Positions 23,452 through 33,828 of a stretch of 64,000 bases of DNA are shown here, piece by piece. This DNA comes from Ahaetulla prasina. Its lineage: Eukaryota > Chordata > Lepidosauria > Squamata > Colubridae. Where the stretch lies: NCBI RefSeq assembly GCF_028640845.1, contig NC_080540.1, positions 52,434,561 to 52,498,560 on the forward strand, read 5' to 3'. A program made the translations under genes and the position numbers. Under the pieces are notes generated by a model. The model worked only from the letters and a program-made list of their open reading frames with translations. It did not search any database and was not told the origin of the DNA. Every line of letters starts with the position of its first letter. Position 1 is the first letter of the stretch.

Positions 23452-23943
23452 CCACTGCAGCTTCTTTTCCAAAAATTCTACACTACTAGCTAGAGCATAC
23501 AAAACATTTGCCCCACCTATTCTTGAATACAGCTCATCCGTCTGGAACCCATATCACATCTCTGACATTAATACAATTGAACGCGTCCAGAAATATTTTA
23601 CTAGAAGAGTTCTTCGCTCCTCCGAAAACAACAAAATACCTTATACCACCAGGCTAGAAATCCTGGGACTAGAAAACTTAGAACTTTGCCGACTTCGACA
23701 TGACCTGTGTTTAACACACACAATCATCTACTGCAATATCCTTCCTGTAAAAGACTACTTCAGCTTCAATCACAATAATACAAGAGCAAACAATAGAAGT
23801 AAACTTAATGTCAACCGCTTCAAACTTGATTGCAGAAAATATGACTCCTGTAACAGAGTTGTTAACGCTTGGAACTCATTACCTGACTCCATAGTCTCTA
23901 TTCAAAATCCCAAAATCTTCAACCAAAAACTGTCTACTATTGA
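23452..23943 (+). pseudogene. LINE-X C-terminal region, interrupted by the gypsy element
   Basis: The + strand encodes ILEYSSSVWNP, INTIERVQKYFTRRVL, RLEILGLENLELCRLRHD and RVVNAWNSLPDS. This is the C-terminal region of a CR1/Jockey-group LINE reverse-transcriptase protein. The reading breaks at tctactattga where the gypsy LTR begins, and the LINE resumes at 28509. Related copies are at 31027-32135, 52436-52670 and 54750-55462. The clade within the group is not resolved. Confidence 0.85.
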
Positions 23944-24132
23944 TGTTAGATTCGGGCAATAAAGAGGCAGGAGACCAGTGAGTGACAACAGCTCTTTAGT
24001 TTATAGTGAACCCAGCAACGGCCGTCTGGAAAAACCCCTCTTTATATACAGTTTTGGCTGAGGCTTCAACCAATCAACAACGTGCTTGTTCCCGCCCAAG
24101 TTTCCCTCCAAAACTTTTAAAGATACATTACA
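23944..24132 (-). repeat. Gypsy 3' LTR
   Basis: 189 bp with TG...CA ends. On the - strand a TATA box (tatataaag) lies at about 24040-24048 and a GATTGG (inverted CCAAT) motif lies upstream of it. I see no difference from the LTR at 28315-28503. Confidence 0.96.
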
Positions 24133-24145
24133 CTCCTTCCCTCCC
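24133..24145 (-). promoter_or_regulatory. Gypsy polypurine tract
   Basis: On the - strand gggagggaaggag ends at the base before the 3' LTR. This is the expected place for the plus-strand DNA primer. Confidence 0.88.
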
Positions 24146-24183
24146 AGAACGCATTGTACCCACATTTCCATAAAATTAGCATC

Positions 24184-25431
24184 TTATTTCTCTACGTAGT
24201 CACGTAAGTAGACTGGGCGTCTCCTAATTCTCTCGGACCTGCGCAATCCATTTTCTGGGAGTGAGTCGAGCTGGCCGGAGGGACTGTTTGTTCCTCCTAG
24301 CTCCTCCTCTAGGCCATCCGGCCCTGGATTATTGGCAGAGTCGTCCCTGCTGTCTTCAGGAGGAACCGGTTGGTGTCGCTGAACTTCATCGGACTCAGAT
24401 AAGTCCCCCGTTTGTCCCGGGTTTGAGTCAGCTGTGAATTCAAACATTTGGTAGTCAGGGCCTGGCTGATTTGTTTCTGTTTGACTGGCTATTTGTTTTC
24501 TTATTTGGTCTATGTGGCGTCTCCAGACCTGGCCATCCTCCATATCTACTAGATATGATTTTGGCCCGGTTATCTCGAGAATTTTCCCTTTTAGCCATGT
24601 TGGGCCCTCGCTATAGTTATGTGCCCATACCGGTTCGCCCACTGCCATTTCCCTTGTTTTACCGTGTGCCCCCTTGTACCCGTCTGGGGTGTAGGTTGGG
24701 TTTAGTCGGTCTAACGGGCACCTGAGCTTCCTTCCCATCAACAGTTCCGCCGGGCTACGGCCAGTTGTTACACAGGGGGTTCTGTGTTGGACTGCTAGGA
24801 AGGTATCAATTTTTGTTTGCCAATCGCCTGGCCTAATCCTAGATAATGCTTCTTTTGCGCTCCGAACGAAACGTTCTGCAAGTCCATTCGTCGCCGGGTG
24901 GAAAGGCGCCGAGAGGCCATGTCTGATGCCCTCCTCCGCCAAGTACCCCTCAAACTGGGTTGCCGTGAATTGCGGGCCGTTGTCGGAAACTAGGGTGTCG
25001 GGCAACCCATGGGTTACAAATAGGTGCCTTAAGACTGAGATCACTGACTCAGCCGTCATGGATCTCATGAGAATGATTTCTAGCCATTTGGAGTAGGCAT
25101 CTACTACCACTAGAAAGGTTTGCCCGTGGAATGGGCCGGCAAAATCGATGTGAATCCTAGACCATGGCCCCTGGGGTTTCTCCCACTCTCTGATTGGGGC
25201 CGTAGGGGGTAGTGGCCTTGACTCTTGGCAGGCTTGGCATTTCCCTACCCTGTCGCTAATTTCCTTGTCCATCAAGGGCCACCACACATAGCTCCTCACT
25301 AAACCCTTCATTCTCACGATCCCCGGGTGGCCCATATGCAGGCGTTCCAATACATTTTTCCGTAATTTTTCCGGGATCACCACCCTATCCCCCCATAACA
25401 GACACCCCCCTTGAACCGATAGCTCCTCTCA
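24184..25431 (-). pseudogene. Gypsy integrase
   Basis: The protein inserts the cDNA into the genome. The segment from the third UGA (25429-25431) to the final stop at 24184 has an HHCC zinc-binding region (HMGHPG, later CQACQ). The DDE core follows (HIDFAGPF, then DNGPQFT and the Glu in NGLAERFV), then a GPY/F-type module (ITGPKSYLV). The tail ends in a basic RRSERIRRRP stretch. No chromodomain is visible. The catalytic residues look intact. It is in the same frame as RNase H upstream, separated only by the UGA. Confidence 0.92.
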
Positions 25432-25908
25432 TTTTTTCACAAAGTCTTTGAAACGCTCGCCCGGCGCAGCGGGCCATCCCCTTTGTACCCAACCAATTAC
25501 AGTCCTTATTGTAATGTCCTTGTAAGATGCCCTAGCCACCTCCTTAGACGTGACCGGGCCAGAGTCCAAAGAGTCAATTAGCAGGACGGGTGTCCCCGGG
25601 GTAGGGTCTTCGATGGTCTCCGGTAACGGGCATCTGCTCAGGGCGTCCGCATGCCCTAAGTCCTTTCCTGGGCGGTGAAGCAATTTGTAAGAGTATGCCG
25701 CCAGGAAGATGGTCCATCGGGTCAGTCTGGGCGAGAGGGCCACGGGCGTTGGGCGGTCGCCCGCCAATAGGCCTAGTAGGGGTCTATGGTCCGTGACTAT
25801 CTCGAAGTCACGTCCGAAAACATATTCGTGGAATTTCTTTACCCCGGAGACTATAGCCAATGCTTCCCTATCTAGCTGACTATAGTTCCTTTCGGCCGAA
25901 GACATTGT
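25429..25908 (-). pseudogene. Gypsy RNase H domain (part after the second UGA)
   Basis: RNase H removes RNA from RNA:DNA hybrids. After the UGA at 25909-25911 the same frame continues with SSAERNYSQLDREALAI and later TDHRPLLGLL, typical Ty3/gypsy RNase H blocks. A linker to integrase follows and ends at the UGA 25429-25431. The first RNase H block (LVCDASPYGVGAVL) lies before the UGA, so the stop cuts the domain in two. Confidence 0.92.
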
Positions 25909-27549
25909 TCAGGAGTAATATGCTGTAGGGGCTTCTGTTCCGTTTGGCAATCTGTGGCTGAGCACGGCCCCCACCCCATAGGGAGATGCATCACAAACTA
26001 GCACTAATGGCAACGTGCCATTGTATTGAATAAGGAGGCTATCACTGGACAAAAGGTTTTTTACCCCTTCAAATGCCTTAGCTTCCGCCTTCCCCCATGA
26101 CCACACAGTCTTCTTTGCTAGTAATTTGTGTAGCGGTTCGGCTATTGTTGCCTTGTTCCTTAAGAATACCGCATAGACGTTTACCAGGCCCAAGAATGCC
26201 TGTAACTCCGTTTTATTTTGTGGGGCTGGGGCCTTCCTGATGGCCCGTACCTTGCTCTCAGTGGGGTGGATCCCTTCCCTGTCTATCCGGTAGCCCAGGA
26301 ATTCTACGGACCCTACCCCGATCTGGCATTTGTTCAGCTTAACCTTAAGCCCGGCAGACCGGAAAATGCCCAAAACCTTCCTCAGCCTTACCCCCAATTC
26401 CTCTAAATTCTCAGCCAATACCAAGACATCGTCGAAGTAGGGTACCACCCCAGGAAGTCCTTGCAATAGTCGCTCCATTAGGTTCTGGAATAACCCAGGA
26501 GCCACACTAACCCCAAACTGTAACCGGGTGCATTTAAAAGCACCCCGGTGCGTGACAATTGTTTGCGCTTCGGCTGTTCTGCTATCTACGGGTAACTGCT
26601 GATAGGCTTGAGCCAAATCTAGCTTGGTGAAAACCTGCCCTTGTCCTAACGAGTGTAGCAAGTGTTGCACTACTGGGACGGGGTATGCACTCTTCTGCAA
26701 TGCTTTGTTAAGCGTTGCCTTGTAGTCGGCGCAAATCCGGACCGATCCGTCCGGTTTGACTGGGGTGACTATAGGTGTCTCCCATTTTGCATGGTCGACG
26801 GGCACTAGTATCCCCTGGCTTACTAGTTTGTCCAGCTCCCGGTCAATCTTGGGCTTTAGGGCGAATGGAACCCTCCTAGCCTTTAACCTGATAGGGGCAA
26901 CTTGGGGGTCTAGATTAAAAGAAATAGGGGTCCCCTCGTACTTGCCCAGGCAGTCTTTAAAGACGTCCTCGAACTCCTTCATTAGTTCATCTTTGAGGTC
27001 GACTTCGTTCCGGAAGACCCCAGTCACTCCCATGCCCAAAGCTCGGAACCAGTCCAGTCCTAGCAAACTTGGTAAGGTTCCATCCACTATGGTGAGTGGC
27101 AGGGTTTTCTTGAACTGTCCATACTTGACTTGGACGGACGTTAACCCTCGAACAGGGATTCGATTCACTTGGTAGTCCTGCACTCTCAGCTTCTGGGGTT
27201 GTAGCTTGCGCTTTGCGACGGCTGGCAAGTCTCTCACAAGGGTGTCCCAGGACATAATCGTGATTGATGAGCCGATGTTCACTTCCAGTTGGCACGGCAT
27301 CCCTTCAATGTATGTCTTGGTAAAAATCTTTTTCTCTAGTCGCGTCGATGCGTGGCCCACTCTCACGGCGGTCTGGTTTAACTTCGTGCCCTTTTTGAAT
27401 GGACCAATCCCGGGCCGCTTCGCTGTTCCCACGCTCTGATTGGTCGGTTTGAATTTTTGGCGGGAAGGTTGGGGGGCTCGACAGGCCTGTGCTATGTGAC
27501 CTTTCTTTTCACACCGCCGGCAAACCGCGTCCTTAAACTTGCAGTGTTG
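25909..27549 (-). pseudogene. Gypsy nucleocapsid end, protease, reverse transcriptase
   Basis: The segment between the first UGA (27550-27552) and the second (25909-25911) starts with a zinc knuckle CRRCEKKGHIAQAC. A pepsin-like protease region follows, in which the expected Asp-Thr/Ser-Gly is replaced by Asn-Ile-Gly (EVNIGSSITIMSW, near 27270). Then comes a complete RT with FTKLDLAQAYQQ (motif A) and YFDDVLVLAE (motif C) and the start of RNase H. The RT catalytic Asp residues are present. The protease change should abolish an aspartic protease active site. Confidence 0.93.
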
Positions 27550-28215
27550 TCATTGGTGTTGGCCCCCGCAACTCACGCATTCGCTCTGGTCCCCTCTCTC
27601 CGGCCGCCCGGTGTGGAAGACCTCTTCCTCTTCCTCACCTTCCGACGCGGCCTGGACTTCCTCATTGTGGACCGGTGTTGTTTTCGGCTTTTGCAGGGTT
27701 TCTGCCGCTTTGGTAGACATCTCGTGAGCTCTGGCCTCGTCCAGGGCTATTGCCAGCGTCAGGTTGCTTCTAGACAGCCGCCGCCTTCGCAATCGGATGT
27801 CGCTGACCCCACAAATGAGCTGGTCGAGTAAGGCGTCCTCCAAATCTCTGTACTCACAGTGGTTGGCGGCTTTTCTCAACGCCGCCATGTACACACTTAT
27901 CGACTCGCCCTCACACTGTACCCGCTGCCTCAACTCGAACCGTTGGACGAACTTTGAGGGTACTGGTGCGTAGTGTGCTCGAAGTGCCGTTTGCAGTGTT
28001 TGCCACGGTACCAACTGTACCGGCGTCGGCTCTGAAAGTGACTCCGCGGTATCGAAAACCTCTGGACCGCAGTGGCTTAGGAAGTACGCTCGCTTCCGAT
28101 TGTCTGAGACTCCTTGGAGTTCGTTCGCTTCGAGGAAACACTCGAAACGAGCCATGTATGACCCCCATTTCTCCTTTGCCGGGTCGAATGGCGCTGGCGG
28201 TGTGTAGCTGGACAT
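27550..28215 (-). pseudogene. Gypsy Gag (capsid and start of nucleocapsid)
   Basis: Gag forms the particle that packages the element's RNA. The frame starts at the ATG at 28215, about 100 bases after the 5' LTR, and runs 221 codons to a UGA. It has a retrotransposon-gag region (ALRAHYAPVPSKFVQRFELR, then GESISVYMAALRKAA). It ends within a first zinc-knuckle-like motif CVSCGGQH, which the UGA interrupts. The same frame then continues into pol, so gag and pol form one frame rather than a frameshifted pair. Confidence 0.92.
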
Positions 28216-28293
28216 CGCTGCTTTCCGCCCCTTACTGTCTGGGTTCGTGAATTCCTGGTTACTTCAGCTCTTTCTTGTGATCTCGCTGCCTCG

Positions 28294-28313
28294 GAATCCC
28301 ATCCTCGTCGCCA
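28294..28313 (-). promoter_or_regulatory. Gypsy primer-binding site for tRNA-Ser(GCT)
   Basis: The + strand reads GAATCCCATCCTCGTCGCCA one base away from the 5' LTR. This equals the 3' end of vertebrate tRNA-Ser(GCT) including CCA, as I remember it, so the element's RNA would pair with 20 nt of that tRNA. Confidence 0.85.
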
Positions 28314-28314
28314 A

Positions 28315-28503
28315 TGTTAGATTCGGGCAATAAAGAGGCAGGAGACCAGTGAGTGACAACAGCTCTTTAGTTTATAGTGAACCCAGCAACGGCCGTCTGG
28401 AAAAACCCCTCTTTATATACAGTTTTGGCTGAGGCTTCAACCAATCAACAACGTGCTTGTTCCCGCCCAAGTTTCCCTCCAAAACTTTTAAAGATACATT
28501 ACA
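28315..28503 (-). repeat. Gypsy 5' LTR with promoter
   Basis: 189 bp, TG...CA ends. The TATA box on the - strand is at about 28411-28419, with an inverted CCAAT box near 28440. It appears identical to the LTR at 23944-24132. Confidence 0.96.
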
Positions 28504-28508
28504 ATTGA

Positions 28509-28735
28509 CCTCACCTCATTCCTAAGAGGACTATAAGGGGCGTGCATAAGAGCACAAAAATGCCTACTGTTCCTGTCCTATTGTTCCCTTCATTATATCA
28601 AATTAACATAGCTGTTGCATACTTTTACTTATATATACATATTTTTCTTTCATGATGTGTTGTTTTTATTTATGACGATGTTTGTGTATACTGTTGTGAC
28701 AAAAATAAATAACAAAATAAAATAACAAAATAACA
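28509..28735 (+). mobile_element. LINE-X 3' UTR, resumed after the gypsy insertion
   Basis: It continues from 23943: cctcacctcattcctaagag, then the family motif ggggcgtgcataagag and a tail of acaaaataaa units. The join across the gypsy element matches the uninterrupted sequence at 55240-55270. Confidence 0.9.
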
Positions 28736-29819
28736 AAATCCAATCATTTCTTAGCTCAAAGTATGAGGATATACAATTTTCTTTCAATGTCACTTCTTCT
28801 TACATTCTTGCTTCAGAATAAAGAATAAGTAAAATGTGACTGAATGAAACCTAATCCCTTCCTTTAAAAAAAAAAACCCAAACCATTTAGAATCATCCCT
28901 AATAGTTATTGGTTGATGTTCTGAGATATTTGCTTCTCAAAACTGTGGTAACATTACTGAGTTAAATTCATGCTTTTTGTTTTTGTTTTTAAAAAAAGTT
29001 TTCCAATCCCTTAGCACCAATAGGATCTTCTCTTGGAATTTAAATAACACATTTGAAGAAGGAATTTTTGATGAGACTGATGGGGAGAAAGGAAAATACC
29101 CACTATAGACCATAGCCTATAATCTTTAGATTAGTCAGGCATTTCTTTACTTTTGCTTTGATGACCCAAACAGAGGATTAAATGCACTGATGCAATTACT
29201 TTCCTGTCTCATTTGTTTTTCATCTCTACTTGAGTATATTTGCAATTTATTTTTAGCATCATTTACGGTAAAATGAAGTTGGCTTTGTTTTTCTGGTCAT
29301 TGCCCAGAGAGAGTTTATGCTTCAGAGTTTCATTTCCTCAGAAAAGTTTAATGTCTTTGTCCATTAATGAGGCTTATACCTGCATTGATTTACTAAAAAA
29401 GATTTACTAAAGGATGTGATATGCCTACAGATGCATTTGCCTTATATTAATAGCCATCCCTTTTTACATGATTGTAAGCATATGTAGGTCAATAGTAATG
29501 TACTGATATTTTCTCAGTAATTTCTTCTGCAAATTAGTGGCTTTTTGTGCTCTTAGCCAATTGTAAATTATTTAAGATAGACTTCCTATTTATTTCCTAT
29601 TTTGCATTGATTACATATTTATATAGTTGATAGATATTTCCTTAGTTCAGATGGCACAATGTAAAATATAATCTATTTTCGAATAATTACATGCTGTCTG
29701 TTGAGAACATCAAAGAAAAGGCATGTTGATTGGTTTAAAAAATGGCATTCTATTGTCTGTAAATTTTTACTAACTATAGCCTGTCAAAATATCAATAACC
29801 TCAGGATCTCTCAGGATCT
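28736..29819. other. Intron, no gene seen
   Basis: AT-rich sequence without a recognisable repeat or exon. Confidence 0.4.
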
Positions 29820-29958
29820 CAGGAATGCTCCAACACTGGAAGTTTTTAAGAAGAGATTAGACAACTATTTGTCTGAAATGGTACAGGGTCTCTTGCCTGA
29901 GCAGAGGGTTGGACTAGAAGATCTCCAAGGTCCCTTCCAACTCTGTTATTGTGTTCTG
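29820..29958 (+). mobile_element. CR1 LINE, short 3' end
   Basis: The last ~140 bp of a CR1 element: aatgctccaacactggaag through ggttggactagaagatctcc to a gttattgtgttctg tail. Confidence 0.9.
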
Positions 29959-30485
29959 TTCTCTTCTTATTAATTGCTTTGGAAGTGGTAATTATTTTTA
30001 TTTACTTATTTATTTGCTTCAGAGAGTGTAATTTCATGCAGGAAATCTTTTGTATGTCCACACTTTTCTCTTAATTTTCCCAATTTATGATAGCAAGAAT
30101 TAAAGGATCCTTGTTGATATACATAGAAATAATATTAGAATGTTGCTCCCGCAAAAATAATTCCATTTCAATAAATTAATTGTTCTCTATATAGACTGAG
30201 TTCTTATTCTGACTACAGAGTAGATCAAGCTTAGTTTACCTATACTAGTCGTGCTTCTTGTTGTTTTAAAAACTGTTAAAATAAAATTGTTTTTTCACAT
30301 TATGAAACATCTTCCAGAAGCTTTCTTTAATGAATATACATCTCCAAGATAGTCCATTGTTGCAATGTATTTATTTTCTAATAATGAGCCATATTCCTTC
30401 TTCAGCTTATCTCCTGCCATTATTTCCGTGGACCAATTATAACACATGTGGCACTTGCCATGCTTTCTAAGCACTCCATCTAGCA
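29959..30485. other. Intron, no gene seen
   Basis: AT-rich, nothing recognised. Confidence 0.4.
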
Positions 30486-30927
30486 CAGTGATGGCTAATC
30501 TTTTCAGCATTGTGCATGCAAAAGCGCACGCACATGCACCCATAATGCAATGTGTGTGCAAACCCCCCTGTGCCCCCACCCCCATGGGTGTGTGACCCAC
30601 CCATGTGTAACCTGCCCCCATGCATGTGCGGTGCACCCCACACCTGCCCTGTCCCTCATGCATGTATGCTCCCCACGTGCTGCATGCCCCTGCCCCCTTC
30701 ACATGCACTCATGCCCCAGGCACACCCCCTGCCCCTGCGCATGCACACACATCTGATATATGTGCCCCTACCCACTTGCATGCATGGCAGAGACCCAAAA
30801 ACCAGCTGGCTGGTAGAAGGTGCACATGCATGCACGGCAGAGCTGAGCTGGGGCAATGGCTCATGTGCCTGCAGAGAGGGCTTTGCGTGCCACCTGTGGC
30901 ACACATGCCATAGGTTTGCCATCATGG
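30486..30927. mobile_element. hAT MITE with G+C-rich CATGCAC core
   Basis: The left end CAGTGATGGCTAATCTTTT and the reversed right end CATGATGGCAAACCTATGG are inverted. Flanks 30478-30485 and 30928-30935 are both atctagca, an exact 8-bp duplication. The core is rich in catgcac and ccccc runs, which create long but meaningless Cys/His/Pro-rich open frames on both strands. Confidence 0.92.
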
Positions 30928-31026
30928 ATCTAGCAGAACCTCAATGTTTCAGGTCATCTGTATTCAGTCAAGAAACAGTACAAAATGAAAGTGAGACAGA
31001 CAAAGAGAAAATACAAAGCAACAATT

Positions 31027-32135
31027 CATTTATTTACTCATTTTATTTATTTATTTTGTCAAACACAACAATATATATAAGTATAAGCATGAAATAACCA
31101 TACAAATTGAATACAACCAAAGGGAACATTAGGACAGGAACGGTAGACATGCTTGTGCACGCCCCTTACAGACCTCTTAGGAATGGGGTGAGGTCAACAG
31201 TAGATAGTCTTTGGTTAAAGCTTTGGGGATTTGGGGATGAGACCACGGAGTCAGGTAATGCATTCCAGGCATTTATTTATTTATTTATTTGTTTACATTT
31301 ATACCCCGCCCTTCTCCGAAGACTCAGGGCGGCTTACAATGTATAAGGCAATAGTCTCATTCTATTTGTATATTTTAACATTAACAACTCTGTTACTGAA
31401 GTCATATTTTCTACAAACAAGATTGGAGTGGTTCACTTTACGTTTAAATCTATTGTGTGCTCGTGTATTGTTGTGGATGAAGCTGAAGTAGTCTTCAACA
31501 GGAAGGACATTGTAGCAGATGATTTTATGAGTTATACTCAGGTCATGCCGAAGGCGGTGTAGTTCTAAATTTTCTAAACGCAGGATTTCAAGTCTGGTGG
31601 CATAAGGTATTTTGTTGTGATCAGAGGAGTGGAGAACTCTTCTTGTAAAATATTTCTGGACACACTCAATTGTATTAATGTCCAAAATGAAGTGTGGTTC
31701 CAGACAGGCGAGCTGTACTCGAGAATTGGTCTAGCAAATGTTTTGTATGCTCTGGTTAGTAATGTAATCTTTCTGGAGAAGAAGCTACGCAAAATTAGGT
31801 TTACAACCCTTAATGCCTTTTTGGAGATGTAGTGGCAGTGGGCTTTGGCGCTTAGATCATTTGATATGAAAACTCCAAGGTCTTTGACGGCGTGAGGGTC
31901 ATCTACAAAGTCATGTTCATCAAGCTTGAATTTAGTGTTCTGATTCTTTTTCCAATGTGTAAGACAGAGCATTTGTTGGTTGAGATTTGGAGTTGCCAAA
32001 TTTTTGACCATTCCGACACAAAGTCAAGGTCTTTTTGAAGGGTAGCCGCATTGTTGGTAGCGTTAAATAGTTTAACATCATCGGCGAAGAGAACACAATT
32101 ACTTATAATATGGGCACAGAGGTCCAAGATCCTTT
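31027..32135 (-). pseudogene. LINE-X 3' half (RT motif C to 3' end), with SINE inside
   Basis: On the - strand it reads from LFADDVKLFNATNN (catalytic FADD) through DLGVFISNDLS, ARPILEYSSPVWN and EILRLENLELHRLRHDLS. The 3' UTR follows, with the ggggcgtgcacaag-type motif and a TAAATAAATAAA tail at about 31027-31055. Frames shift several times. A SINE-A 3' fragment (31267-31375) is inserted in it. Confidence 0.85.
31267..31375 (-). mobile_element. SINE-A, 3' fragment inserted in LINE-X
   Basis: Only the last ~110 bp of SINE-A are present, ending in ATAAATAAAT units on the - strand. The flanking LINE sequence shows the short repeat catt on both sides. It is 5'-truncated. Confidence 0.85.
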
Positions 32136-32661
32136 CAAGCAGAAAAGAGAAATAGCAGAGACTATAGTAATTCTCAAAAATGTGACACTTTAACCTTAAA
32201 ACTATCTTAAACCTTAAACCTATAACTTAAATCTATAACTAGAATAAAGCATAATAATACTACAGCCATTTCAAAATACTTCCGAAAACTAGAAAGTATT
32301 TTAATAGTTCATCTATAATCTATAAAACTGCAACATTGTGGAATTGGCCAAAAAGGCAATAAGATCATCCCTTTATCAACTTTTGCATTATTTCCATTGC
32401 AGCAAGATAAAACTTGCTGAAGTTACTAAGCAAGTGCTAGGAGGCTTCGACTCTTCTAAAAGTTATTACAAAGCTTTATTTTGAAGTGCTTGACCAACCT
32501 TCTAGCTACTTTGTGCAATAGGGGCATCAGGAGATTGGTCTAAATGACCCTATAAAATTTACACGGTAATAGTTTCTTGTTAGCATAGATGGGCAAGTAT
32601 GTTCAATTAATGGAACATTAGCATATCTGTATTGCAGTAAGATAGAAGGAATTATGTTTTC
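32136..32661. other. Intron, no gene seen
   Basis: AT-rich, nothing recognised. Confidence 0.4.
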
Positions 32662-32984
32662 TGTCATGGAATTGCGCAGCAGCTGAAGTCAGAAGATGAA
32701 GGCAGAGACACAAACACAAACTTATAGTCTTTATTATCATCATCCATTAAAAAAAGAACACACTATAGTCAGGAACATCATGAGGTAAAGTATACAGAAC
32801 ACAGAGAAGAAAAAGGCGGGGAAAAGGGGAAACACCCCCTTTATACTCTTTATACTTACAGCAACCAGTAATAGCGTAGATTGCATCATGCATGAGTAAG
32901 CACTCTCTAATTAATCAACTACAACTTTTGGTCTGGCCTTTTGTACACTTTACTGTTCCAGCTACTAAATTCAATATCCTAACA
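32662..32984 (-). repeat. Solo LTR (323 bp)
   Basis: The ends are TG...CA and the flanks 32657-32661 and 32985-32989 are both ttttc, a 5-bp target duplication. On the - strand a TATA-like gtataaaggg (about 32840) precedes an AATAAA (about 32735-32745), fixing the orientation. No internal region remains, so it is a recombination product. It does not resemble the 189-bp gypsy LTR. Gypsy or retroviral origin is open. Confidence 0.82.
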
Positions 32985-33180
32985 TTTTCTCTAGCTTAAA
33001 CAAGTACTCTTCTCAGCTTGGGAACAGTGATAGTATATATATAAATTGATGATTCTCATGGACATTAAGAACCCAAAGTTTGTAATCTATTTACTTAACT
33101 TGATGCTTCATATCTTTATTCCTTGGATTAGCATTTTCTTAGCTGGAACATATTCCAATGGCATTAAAAATGGTGCCCAA

Positions 33181-33813
33181 CCTGCCCCCTTCGAGATTAG
33201 TAAAAATGTATCCCAAAATGTCTCCCATATGCTGGAAATGTAAAAATAAAGAGGGAACATATTACCATATGTGGTGGTCTTGCCCCGAAGCACGTAAATA
33301 TTGGTTAAAAATTAAAAAGTGGCTACAAGAAATCACGAATGAACAATTGGATCTAGAACCCGAACTTTTTTTATTGGGGATCTTTAAAAAAAAATACGTG
33401 AAGAGTGTAAAATATTTAATACTACATATATTAACTGCTGCTAGGATGGCCTTCGCTCAATGTTGGAAACAGCCATGTGTGCCCACAGAGAGACTTATTG
33501 TACAAAAGATTATGAATTGCGCAGAAATGGACAAACTAACTTTGAGTCTGAAGGATAAGGAGACATCAGTATTCTATGGTATATGGGAACGGTGGTATGG
33601 ATGGATGGAAAGGAGATAGGAATATTTAGTTACTAAGCATAATCAATAGATAAAATAAGAACACAAATATGTATAATTTAATGTTTGTCATTATTGAATG
33701 GATTATTATTAGATGAAAAACACCACAAATAAGCTGTTAAATGATATAAGCCTTTTTTTCCCTTTTTTTTTATGCTTTTAATGTAAAAAAGTTTAATAAA
33801 GTATATATACGCA
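33181..33813 (+). pseudogene. L1 LINE, 5'-truncated ORF2 C-terminus
   Basis: The + strand encodes CWKCKNKEGTYYHMWWSCPE and FLLGIFKKK, the C-terminal Cys/His region of L1-type ORF2, to a stop at 33619. About 190 bp of 3' UTR follow, ending in a short A run after cgc. The insertion is bracketed by aaaaatggtgcccaa at 33166-33180 and 33814-33828, an exact 15-bp target duplication. The coding part is intact for its length, so the insertion is fairly young. Confidence 0.93.
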
Positions 33814-33828
33814 AAAAATGGTGCCCAA

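Larger units (their letters stand above)
23944..28503 (-). mobile_element. Ty3/gypsy LTR retrotransposon, complete structure, 4560 bp
   Basis: Two 189-bp LTRs in direct orientation flank a gag-pol region on the - strand. A primer-binding site abuts the 5' LTR (right side) and a polypurine tract abuts the 3' LTR (left side). The 5-bp target duplication attga occurs at 23939-23943 and 28504-28508. Pol order is protease, RT, RNase H, integrase, as in Ty3/gypsy. There is no env-like frame. By eye the LTRs are identical, implying a recent insertion. Even so, the coding frame has three stop codons and an altered protease site. A mag-like lineage is suggested by the tRNA-Ser primer and lack of a chromodomain, but this is inference. 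Confidence 0.96.

Noticed and set aside
23944..28503. Possible endogenous retrovirus
   Set aside because: The pol order, 189-bp LTRs and tRNA-Ser primer fit Ty3/gypsy, and there is no env frame between integrase and the 3' LTR.
30550..31097. Cys/His/Pro-rich frames on both strands, superficially zinc-finger or metallothionein-like
   Set aside because: They fall within the hAT MITE with CATGCAC repeats. Cys spacing follows the DNA repeat and both strands are open.
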